Source: Bacteroidota bacterium
GTDB taxonomy: Bacteria > Bacteroidota > Bacteroidia > Chitinophagales > Chitinophagaceae
Length of the DNA: 12,572 nucleotides
Direction: 5' to 3'
Assembly (NCBI GenBank): GCA_023429985.1
Contig: JAEZCV010000008.1
Span: 1-12,572 of the forward strand
Below the pieces are notes generated by a model that saw only the letters and a list, made by a program, of their open reading frames with translations, did not search any database and was not told the DNA's origin. Position numbers and translations under genes: made by a program. Below are positions 7,534 to 12,572 of this stretch, piece by piece; within the stretch, counting starts at the first letter, position 1; every line of letters begins with the position of its first letter.

Positions 7534-8136
7534 ATGGCATTACCAAACAAAGGAGGGTTCAGACCAGGCGGGTTCCGGGGAAGATTTGCACCCCGTAAAG
7601 AAGCAGAACACCGCATTAACCATCACATCAGGGTTCCCCAGGTCAGGTTAGTAGGAGACAATGTAACCGTGGGTGTATATTCTACACAGGAGGCAATGAA
7701 GATTGCCCAGGACCAGGCATTGGACCTGGTTGAGATATCACCACAGGCCGATCCTCCCGTATGTAAGGTGATTGATTATAATAAATTCCTTTACGATAAG
7801 AAGAAGAAGGAAAAGGAAATGAAGGCCAAGGCGAAGACCACCGAAATGAAGGAAATTCGCTTTACGCCCAATACCGACGATCACGATTTTGATTTTAAAT
7901 CAAAACATGCCGAAAGCTTTCTTAAAGAAGGTAATAAAGTAAAGGCCTATGTTCAGTTCAAGGGCCGCGCCATTATGTTTAAGGACAGGGGTGAGTTGCT
8001 GTTGCTGAAATTTGCCGACAGGCTGAAGGAAGTTGGCCAGTTGGAAAGCATGCCCAAACTGGAAGGTAAAAGAATGCTGGCGATCTTTACGCCCCGAACA
8101 AGTAAAAAAACCAAGGCTGAAAAAGCCCAGGAATAA
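7534..8136 (+). CDS. infC: Translation initiation factor IF-3
   Basis: A 200-residue IF-3, which binds the 30S subunit, checks start-codon pairing and prevents premature joining of subunits. Residues 1-25 are a basic Gly/Arg-rich extension (GGFRPGGFRGRFAPRK). The N-domain spans about 27-90 (RINHHIRVPQVRLV; ALDLVEISPQADPPVCKVIDY), followed by a Lys/Glu linker. The C-domain spans about 104-187 (KEIRFTPNTDDHDF; KVKAYVQFKGRAI; MPKLEGKRMLAIFTP), ending in a lysine-rich tail. It starts with ATG, not the rare AUU or AUC used for autoregulation in enterobacteria, and no in-frame AUU lies immediately upstream. It follows thrS by 74 bases with an A-rich leader rather than a Shine-Dalgarno sequence. A strong terminator begins five bases after the stop codon. 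The ribosomal genes rpmI and rplT that usually follow infC are absent from the window. Confidence 0.98.
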   Translation: MALPNKGGFRPGGFRGRFAPRKEAEHRINHHIRVPQVRLVGDNVTVGVYSTQEAMKIAQDQALDLVEISPQADPPVCKVIDYNKFLYDKKKKEKEMKAKAKTTEMKEIRFTPNTDDHDFDFKSKHAESFLKEGNKVKAYVQFKGRAIMFKDRGELLLLKFADRLKEVGQLESMPKLEGKRMLAIFTPRTSKKTKAEKAQE

Positions 8137-8140
8137 AAGC

Positions 8141-8169
8141 AGTTCCGCAGAAATGCGGAACTTTTTTTT
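8141..8169 (+). terminator. Intrinsic terminator of thrS-infC
   Basis: AGTTCCGCA (8141-8149) pairs with TGCGGAACT (8154-8162) in a perfect 9-bp stem closed by a GAAA tetraloop of the GNRA type. The T-run continues to 8169. It starts five bases after the infC stop, so it closes the operon. Confidence 0.93.
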
Positions 8170-8221
8170 ACAGTTTGTGGTTGACTGTTCTAAGACAAAC
8201 CCAACAATTGAAAGAAGGCCT

Positions 8222-8255
8222 TAAATAAGCCCAGCAGTTATATATGGCTTATTTA
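8222..8255. other. 10-bp inverted repeat downstream of infC
   Basis: TAAATAAGCC (8222-8231) and GGCTTATTTA (8246-8255) are perfect inverted repeats with a 14-base loop. No T-run follows. It sits alone in the 218-base gap between the infC terminator and the small coiled-coil ORF. It could be a backup terminator, a regulator site or a structured leader element. The rest of this gap shows nothing I can assign. Confidence 0.4.
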
Positions 8256-8387
8256 TCGTATCTTTCTGGTTCAACTTATTGCCTCATATTGTTTTGAGTT
8301 CCAAATAACATGGTCGATCATAAGGAACGACTTTATTGTTTCTCCCTCAATTTAGACTGATAGGTTCTCACAAATAAAAAGAACCAT

Positions 8388-8567
8388 ATGCAGCATTCAG
8401 ATACAAAAACCGATATTAAATTCCTGCTCTTTCAACTCAGGGAAAAAGAAAACATTTTTAAAGTGGGAATGCAAACGGAAAAGGAGTTTGACGAAATGAA
8501 GAAGTTATTTCTCGAAATTAAGCAGTTAAAAGCCCAGATAGCAGCACTTAAAAAAAGGGATAATTAG
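8388..8567 (+). CDS. Small predicted coiled-coil protein (59 aa)
   Basis: An ATG-to-TAG reading frame of 59 residues beginning MQHSDTKTDIKFLLFQLREK. There is no signal peptide or membrane segment. The second half (about residues 28-57, EKEFDEMKKLFLEIKQLKAQ onward) is a charged amphipathic helix with Leu/Ile/Phe spaced in heptad fashion, a likely short coiled coil. The reading frame is closed upstream by a TAG at 8361, so this ATG is the only good start. A 6-bp inverted repeat (GGTTCT at 8363-8368, AGAACC at 8380-8385) lies directly before the ATG. TAGATT-CAA-AATCTA (8568-8582) follows the stop and could be a weak terminator. I do not recognise the family. The clean helical pattern and exact fit between structured flanks favour a real gene, but it could be chance. 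Confidence 0.5.
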   Translation: MQHSDTKTDIKFLLFQLREKENIFKVGMQTEKEFDEMKKLFLEIKQLKAQIAALKKRDN

Positions 8568-8616
8568 TAGATTCAAAATCTATTAATTTTAGTGTTTCCG
8601 CTTTGATAAGTAATTT

Positions 8617-8964
8617 ATGAATATTGAAATCATTAGGGAATATTGCCAGGGATTAATTGCGGCTACTGAAGATATAAAATGGGGAAATGACCTTGTATTC
8701 TCCGTTGGCAGTAAAATGTTTTGTGTAATTGGACTCGATGCTCCCCTTGGATTTTCTTTTAAAGTGGATGATGAAGAATTTGAACACCTGGTCAGTCAAC
8801 CGGGCATCATTCCCGCTCCTTATATGGCAAGGGCTAAATGGATCAGGGTAGGCGAAGAGGCCAATATGCCGGCAAAGGAATGGAAAGAAAGAATTCTGCA
8901 CAGCTATGAACTGGTGAAAGCAAAGCTCACCAAAAAACTAAAGGTTGAACTAGGCCTTTATTAA
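8617..8964 (+). CDS. MmcQ/YjbR-family protein
   Basis: A 115-residue protein matching the MmcQ/YjbR fold. It has an N-terminal helix (MNIEIIREYCQGLIAATEDI), then KWGNDLVFSVGSKMFCVIGL at about 21-40, a strand-rich part (LGFSFKVDDEEFEHLV), the signature QPGIIPAPYMARAKWIRV at 61-78, and a C-terminal helix with SYELVKAKL at about 96-104. Family members are small, cytosolic and described as having a double-wing or CyaY-like fold. They are often annotated as DNA-binding, but their cellular role is not established. Length is typical. Upstream, CCGCTTTG (8598-8605) matches only the TTTG half of the -7 box, so the promoter is uncertain. The 3' end overlaps the convergent methyltransferase gene by 15 bases. 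Confidence 0.88.
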   Translation: MNIEIIREYCQGLIAATEDIKWGNDLVFSVGSKMFCVIGLDAPLGFSFKVDDEEFEHLVSQPGIIPAPYMARAKWIRVGEEANMPAKEWKERILHSYELVKAKLTKKLKVELGLY

Positions 8965-9825
8965 CCTGATCTTTTCCGGCAAAATATATTCTACAGGCAA
9001 AAAGAGCACTAATTCATCCTCAATGGATTTATCAACCTCCATAATGCCGTTTTCTGGCATTAATTGATAAGCCTTATAATCTTTTGCTTTCATCAATACA
9101 TATATTTCGTTAACAGTGTTATTAAATCGCGTCAGCAGTTCCTGGCAAACCTCAGCAAAAATAATGGGCCGGTGCATGGCAATGGTATTTTGCATTCCCA
9201 TTAAAGCCTGAACTTCGGCGCCTTCAATATCCATTTTAATGATGTCTATCTTATCAATTTCTTCCTTTCTAACAAATTCATCAAGAGTGGTAAGCTGTAT
9301 GGTTTCAACACTACCTGAAAAGTTCCCGGCCCTTGTCAGTCCGGACATACCTGTATTGTCAGCATTCGAAATATAAAAAGATGATTCTGTTGTTAAAGAA
9401 CTGATTCCCATATTAATAGGAATTATATTTGAAATTTTATTCAGGGTGATGTTTTCCTTCAATTCTTTGTAACTGAGTGGTGATGGTTCGAAGGAATATA
9501 CCCTGCCCGACAGGATTTTGGGAGAAGCAATTAATGAATAATACCCGGCATTAGCCCCGATATCGGCCACGGTCATACCTGGTTTTAAAAAACTTTCAAA
9601 ACATAAAACCTGGTCCTTTTCGTAATAACCATACCAGAAGATCTGTCGTTGAATATGCTCCTGCGGGTGCAGTTTCATCTTTAATCCGTTATGAAGCGTT
9701 TTTATGAATGCCTTGCTTTGGTTTCCCGTCATCTTCAGCAAACGCATGAAATATTTCAATCCGGGTTTGGGAAAAGAAAACCGGGTGCTGTACCAATTGA
9801 TGAAAGAATAAAAAAGCTGGCCCAT
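8950..9825 (-). CDS. FkbM-family SAM-dependent methyltransferase
   Basis: A 291-residue predicted methyltransferase. SAM-binding motif I is VADIGANAGYYSL at 86-98. The acidic end of strand 2 is YSFEPSP at 110-116, followed by KELKENI. The FkbM signatures TTLDEF (179-184) and IDIIKMDIEGAEVQAL (193-208) are present. Residues 1-60 form a basic N-terminal extension (RFSFPKPGLKYFMRLL) without a clear signal peptide. Family members methylate hydroxyl groups of diverse small molecules or sugars, and the acceptor here cannot be predicted. No polysaccharide or secondary-metabolite genes adjoin it, so it looks like a solitary gene. It runs convergently into the MmcQ/YjbR gene with a 15-base overlap and is divergent from lepA. 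A TATTTTTA box-like sequence lies close upstream of its ATG, but the match is imperfect. Confidence 0.88.
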   Translation of the reverse strand: MGQLFYSFINWYSTRFSFPKPGLKYFMRLLKMTGNQSKAFIKTLHNGLKMKLHPQEHIQRQIFWYGYYEKDQVLCFESFLKPGMTVADIGANAGYYSLIASPKILSGRVYSFEPSPLSYKELKENITLNKISNIIPINMGISSLTTESSFYISNADNTGMSGLTRAGNFSGSVETIQLTTLDEFVRKEEIDKIDIIKMDIEGAEVQALMGMQNTIAMHRPIIFAEVCQELLTRFNNTVNEIYVLMKAKDYKAYQLMPENGIMEVDKSIEDELVLFLPVEYILPEKIRLIKA

Positions 9826-9914
9826 TCAGGTAAAAATAATATGCAAACCAATGGCTACCGGTTTATTTTTCAAAATCCTAAAATCAAAACAAATCTTTTT
9901 ACACAGCCTGAAGG

Positions 9915-9947
9915 TTGCTTTTCCTCAGTTCTAATACTTTACCTTTG
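9915..9947 (+). promoter_or_regulatory. lepA promoter: TTG -33 and TACCTTTG -7
   Basis: TACCTTTG at 9940-9947 is a full TAnnTTTG match. TTG at 9915-9917 lies 22 bases upstream of it, within the usual Bacteroidota -33/-7 spacing. This is the only promoter in the window where both elements are visible. It predicts a leader of about 50 bases before the ATG at 10005. Confidence 0.65.
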
Positions 9948-9959
9948 CACCCGCCTTTA

Positions 9960-9996
9960 GCAGGCATTCTGCCAGAAGACGGCAGTTCAAGAACTG
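9960..9996 (+). other. Overlapping alternative hairpins in the lepA leader
   Basis: Three stems compete: GCAG (9960-9963) with CTGC (9969-9972), CTGCC (9969-9973) with GGCAG (9981-9985), and CAGTTC (9983-9988) with GAACTG (9991-9996). Neighbouring stems share bases and so exclude one another. The last ends 8 bases before the start codon. Stems are short, so function is uncertain. Confidence 0.35.
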
Positions 9997-10004
9997 GAAA
10001 ATTT

Positions 10005-11795
10005 ATGAAGAACATCCGCAATTTCTGCATCATTGCACATATCGATCATGGAAAAAGCACACTGGCCGACCGCCTGCTGCAGGTAACCAACACCATAAGC
10101 GAAAGGGAAATGATGGACCAGGTGCTGGATGATATGGACCTGGAAAGGGAAAAAGGTATTACCATTAAAAGTCACGCTATCCAGATCAACTACAAACAGG
10201 GTGGTGAAGAATACACGCTTAACCTTATTGACACGCCGGGCCACGTAGATTTCAGCTACGAGGTAAGCAGGGCGCTGGCCGCCTGCGAAGGTGCATTGTT
10301 GCTGGTAGATGCCACCCAGGGCATACAGGCACAAACCATTTCCAATTTATACCTGGCCATAGATAACGACCTGGAGATCATTCCTGTTATCAATAAAATT
10401 GATATGGACGGAGCCATGATCGAGGAGGTGGAAGACCAGATCATAGAACTTATTGGATGTAAAAAAGAAGATATTCTGCATGCCAGCGGAAGAACAGGCA
10501 TTGGTGTGGATGCCATTTTGGAAGCCATTGTAAAAAGAATTCCTGCCCCCAAAGGAAATCCGGACGATCCTTTGCAAGCCCTGATCTTCGACAGTGTTTT
10601 TAACAGTTTCAGGGGAATCATTGTTTATTTCAGGATCCTGAATGGCACTTTAAGAAAGGGTGATAAAGTAAAATTCGTTTCAACCGGCCAGGTTTATGAA
10701 GCCGATGAAGTGGGTATATTAAGACTTGGACTGGAACCTAAAAAGATAGTGAACACGGGTGATGTAGGTTATATCATTACAGGTATCAAAAACGCCAAGG
10801 AAGTAAAAGTGGGCGATACTATCACCAATGCGCTTTTACCCACCCAGGAAATGATCAAGGGTTTCCAGGAAGTGAAGCCCATGGTGTTTGCCGGTATATT
10901 CCCTGTGAATACCGATGAGTTTGAAGAACTCAGGGATTGTATGGACAAGCTCCAACTCAATGATGCATCACTCACTTTTGAACTGGAAACTTCCCAGGCC
11001 CTTGGTTTTGGATTCCGTTGCGGGTTTTTAGGCATGCTCCATATGGAGATCATACAGGAAAGGCTGGAAAGGGAGTTCAAGCAAACGGTAATTACAACCG
11101 TTCCCAACGTTAGCTTTATTGCCTATACCACCAAAGGCGAAAAAATTATTGTAAATAACCCCTCCCAGATGCCCGACCCGGTTAAGATCGACCGTATTGA
11201 AGAGCCTTATATCAAGGCCCAGATCATTACCAAGCCAGAATATATAGGTAATATCATGACCTTATGCCTGGGTAAACGTGGCATACTTATCAATCAAAGT
11301 TATCTCACGCCTACAAGGGTAGAGCTGGCTTTTGAAATGCCCCTGACCGAGATCGTATTTGATTTTTACGATAAATTGAAATCCCAGACCAGGGGTTATG
11401 CTTCCTTTGATTACAATCCAATTGGATACCGCGATGCAGATATCGTAAAAATGGATATCCTGTTGAACGGTGATAAGGTAGATGCCCTCAGCGCCCTGAT
11501 CCACCGGGGCAAAGGCCAGGAGTTTGGAAGAAAACTCTGCGAAAAACTGAAAGAACTGGTTCCCCGCCAGCAATTCCAGATCGCCATCCAGGCAGCCATT
11601 GGCGCCAAGATCATGGCCCGCGAAACCATTTCGGCCATGCGTAAGGACGTAACCGCCAAATGTTATGGAGGTGATATCAGCCGTAAAAGAAAATTATTGG
11701 AAAAGCAGAAGGAAGGTAAGAAGCGTATGCGCCAGATAGGCAACGTAGAAGTTCCACAGGAAGCATTCCTGGCAGTATTGAGACTGGACGACTAG
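10005..11795 (+). CDS. lepA: Elongation factor 4 (LepA) GTPase
   Basis: A 596-residue translational GTPase, the normal length for EF4/LepA, which binds ribosomes and is linked to back-translocation, initiation and biogenesis under stress. G-domain motifs are intact: G1 AHIDHGKST at 11-19, G2 region EREKGITIKS at 47-56 with Thr53, G3 DTPGHVDF at 76-83, G4 NKID at 130-133 and G5 ASGRTGIG at about 160-167. Domain II, the EF-G-like domains and the LepA-specific C-terminal domain follow (SYLTPTRVELAFEMPLTEIV; ETISAMRKDVTAKCYGGDIS; KRKLLEKQKEGKKRM). The frame is open upstream to 9915, but that extension contains the promoter box at 9940-9947 and lacks homology-like sequence, so the ATG at 10005 (MKNIRNFCIIAHID) is the start. 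No terminator follows. A tandem repeat begins three bases after the stop. Confidence 0.98.
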   Translation: MKNIRNFCIIAHIDHGKSTLADRLLQVTNTISEREMMDQVLDDMDLEREKGITIKSHAIQINYKQGGEEYTLNLIDTPGHVDFSYEVSRALAACEGALLLVDATQGIQAQTISNLYLAIDNDLEIIPVINKIDMDGAMIEEVEDQIIELIGCKKEDILHASGRTGIGVDAILEAIVKRIPAPKGNPDDPLQALIFDSVFNSFRGIIVYFRILNGTLRKGDKVKFVSTGQVYEADEVGILRLGLEPKKIVNTGDVGYIITGIKNAKEVKVGDTITNALLPTQEMIKGFQEVKPMVFAGIFPVNTDEFEELRDCMDKLQLNDASLTFELETSQALGFGFRCGFLGMLHMEIIQERLEREFKQTVITTVPNVSFIAYTTKGEKIIVNNPSQMPDPVKIDRIEEPYIKAQIITKPEYIGNIMTLCLGKRGILINQSYLTPTRVELAFEMPLTEIVFDFYDKLKSQTRGYASFDYNPIGYRDADIVKMDILLNGDKVDALSALIHRGKGQEFGRKLCEKLKELVPRQQFQIAIQAAIGAKIMARETISAMRKDVTAKCYGGDISRKRKLLEKQKEGKKRMRQIGNVEVPQEAFLAVLRLDD

Positions 11796-11798
11796 GGA

Positions 11799-11941
11799 GT
11801 TGTTGAACGGTGGTTGAACAGTTGTTGAACAGTTGTTGAACAGTTGTTGAATGGTGGTTGAGTGGTAGTTGAACAGTTGTTGAATGGTAGTTGAACGGTT
11901 GTTGAATAGTTGTTGAACAGTTGTTGAACAGTTGTTGAAAC
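11799..11941. repeat. 11-bp tandem array, 13 units of GTTGTTGAACA
   Basis: Thirteen units of exactly 11 bp run head to tail with no indels (13 x 11 = 143). The commonest unit is GTTGTTGAACA (units 3, 4, 11 and 12). Variants change position 3 (T, G or A) and the last two or three bases (CA, CG, TG, TA). GTTGA at positions 4-8 is nearly invariant. Because 11 is not a multiple of 3, all frames cycle, and it is not a protein repeat. It starts three bases after the lepA stop. The mixture of pure and variant units suggests repeated local duplication. Confidence 0.95.
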
Positions 11942-11942
11942 C

Positions 11943-12093
11943 TTTAACGCGAAGCGATCAACGGCGAAGCCTATCAACGGCGCAGCCTTTCAACAGCGAA
12001 GCGATCAACGCGAAGCTTTCAACAGCGAAGCGTTCAACGGCGCAGCCTTTCAACGCGAAGCTTTCAACAGCGCAGCGTTCAACAGCGCAGCTT
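11943..12093. repeat. ~15-bp array of ten GCGNAGC mini-hairpin units
   Basis: Ten heptamers GCGAAGC or GCGCAGC start at 11949, 11964, 11980, 11996, 12010, 12025, 12040, 12055, 12070 and 12085, so spacing is 14-16 bp and exactly 15 for the last five steps. Six carry GAA and four GCA in the loop. Between them lie TTTCAAC, GTTCAAC or ATCAAC linkers. In several units the flanks extend the stem (GGC-GNA-GCC at units 2, 3 and 7; CGC-GAA-GCG at unit 1). d(GCGNAGC) sequences are known to fold into unusually stable mini-hairpins with a three-base GNA loop. The array abuts the 11-bp array and shares TTCAACA with its reverse complement. Confidence 0.92.
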
Positions 12094-12381
12094 TCCGCCA
12101 CAAAGTCAATAACTTACAATTAGCCGAAAAAAATCTATAGAATTTCTGTCCATTTAATTTGCAATAATCTTCAAAGGCAGTTAAGTTTGTTCTCCTGTCC
12201 ACAGAAAAACCCTCCGCATAATTTGTTTTGATCTTTACCTGCAGATTGTGCATTTCAATCCAGTTTCCATTTAATTATTAAGCTCCGGTTTTTTGGAGTA
12301 AAATGGTAGATCTTATGTCAAACCTGCTTATTGAATTAACAGACTAAGATTTTTTGCCTATAAACATTGATTAAGAATAAC

Positions 12382-12409
12382 AATAAGAGGGGATTCCTCC
12401 TCTCTTATT
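12382..12409 (+). terminator. Probable terminator hairpin
   Basis: AATAAGAGGGG pairs with the run ending in CTCTTATT: 8 A/T-rich base pairs (12382-12389 with 12402-12409), then one G-U and two G-C pairs, closing a 6-base loop ATTCCT. TTT follows but is broken by AAAG, so termination may be partial. It is the first hairpin of this size downstream of lepA and the arrays. Confidence 0.5.
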
Positions 12410-12451
12410 TTAAAGACTTTGATTTTGAATTTTGATCGGTTAGTAAAAAAG

Positions 12452-12484
12452 AAGCCGTCTCATTTATAAATGAGGCGGTTTTTT
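12452..12484 (+). terminator. Strong intrinsic terminator
   Basis: CCG-T-CTCATT (12455-12464) pairs with AATGAG-G-CGG (12469-12478) around a TATA loop, giving nine Watson-Crick pairs plus one T-G wobble. Six T residues follow (12479-12484). An A-run upstream (about 12445-12450) could make it work in both directions. No gene ends just before it on the plus strand, so it may close the lepA transcript or an unrecognised small RNA. Confidence 0.85.
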
Positions 12485-12572
12485 CTTTTGAGTCTTTGTT
12501 CAAATTTGGTTTTGATTTTTGCCTGTTGAGTGGATGAGTGTTGTTTGTGTTACTTAAATTTTGAAAAAAGGC

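Larger units (their letters stand above)
12094..12572. other. Non-coding region after the repeat arrays
   Basis: I find no convincing gene here. It is AT-rich and holds two hairpins described separately (12382-12409 and 12452-12484) and a weak CTCC/GGAG stem at 12283-12298. It also has a 14-codon frame at 12303-12347 with GGAG four bases before its ATG. A minus-strand frame ending in the repeat array is not credible as a gene. Bases 12485-12572 are T/G-rich without a full promoter box. Confidence 0.6.

Noticed and set aside
8033..8224. 63-codon frame overlapping the infC 3' end
   Set aside because: Mostly an out-of-frame reading of infC and passes straight through the terminator hairpin.
8170..8387. 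rpmI or rplT remnant or a tRNA after infC
   Set aside because: No lysine/arginine-rich L35- or L20-like frame and no cloverleaf could be found in this gap.
9691..9960. Plus-strand 89-codon frame antisense to the FkbM gene start
   Set aside because: No motif, overlaps the methyltransferase N-terminus and runs into the lepA promoter.
9915..10004. N-terminal extension of LepA from an upstream TTG
   Set aside because: The stretch contains the TACCTTTG promoter box and leader hairpins, while the LepA family begins at the MKNIRNF position.
11792..11977. Minus-strand 61-codon frame rich in TTVQQLFNN
   Set aside because: It is a translation of the 11-bp array, which gives similar low-complexity peptides in every frame.
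11799..12093. CRISPR array
   Set aside because: Units are contiguous 11- and 15-bp repeats without unique spacers of 25-40 bp, and no cas genes are present.
11932..12123. Plus-strand 63-codon frame with a five-residue periodic pattern (AKLSTAKRS)
   Set aside because: The periodicity is simply the 15-bp DNA repeat read in one frame, and 14- and 16-bp spacings shift it between units. No start signal.
12050..12253. Minus-strand 67-codon frame beginning MHNLQVKIKTNYAEG
   Set aside because: Its C-terminal third is translated from the GCGNAGC array, there is no promoter box upstream, and the N-terminal part has no recognisable motif.

Overview
The window looks like a chromosomal segment from a Bacteroidota bacterium, possibly near Chitinophagaceae. 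The pointers are TAnnTTTG-type -7 promoter boxes lying just upstream of several start codons, the near absence of Shine-Dalgarno sequences, a TonB-dependent receptor with an N-terminal carboxypeptidase-regulatory-like domain, a DUF3347-type lipoprotein and short secreted beta-rich hypothetical proteins. The genus-level placement is inference.

Layout. Bases 1-404 (minus) hold the N-terminal third or less of an ABC-F ATPase that runs off the window. It is divergent from a translationally coupled pair on the plus strand, a DUF3347-like lipoprotein (559-1128) and an outer-membrane TonB-dependent receptor (1128-3485), whose stop and start codons share one base. Facing this pair are two minus-strand paralogous exported proteins (3543-4346 and 4397-5437) that share a conserved C-terminal domain I cannot name. 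An 8-bp tandem repeat sits at the convergent junction and supplies the last codons of the first paralog.

Divergent from the paralogs is a translation block, thrS (5516-7459) and infC (7534-8136). A strong GNRA-loop terminator closes it immediately after infC, and the usual rpmI-rplT partners are not in the window. Next come a 59-residue predicted coiled-coil ORF (8388-8567) and an MmcQ/YjbR-family protein (8617-8964), whose 3' end overlaps that of a convergent FkbM-family methyltransferase (8950-9825, minus). Then lepA/EF4 (10005-11795) follows with its own promoter and a short structured leader.

The most unusual part is the region after lepA. Three bases past the stop codon begins an array of 13 perfectly phased 11-bp units (11799-11941). 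It runs straight into a second array of ten ~15-bp units (about 11943-12093), each built around GCGAAGC or GCGCAGC, the d(GCGNAGC) class of very stable mini-hairpin. The two arrays share the heptamer TTCAACA in opposite orientation, so their transcripts could pair. The next convincing plus-strand terminators are at 12382-12409 and 12452-12484, so the arrays may be transcribed as a long lepA 3' UTR. No convincing gene lies between 11796 and 12572.

No multi-gene defence, mobile-element or CRISPR system is visible. The candidates for novelty are the composite post-lepA repeat region, the unnamed domain shared by the paralog pair, and the lipoprotein/receptor pair.
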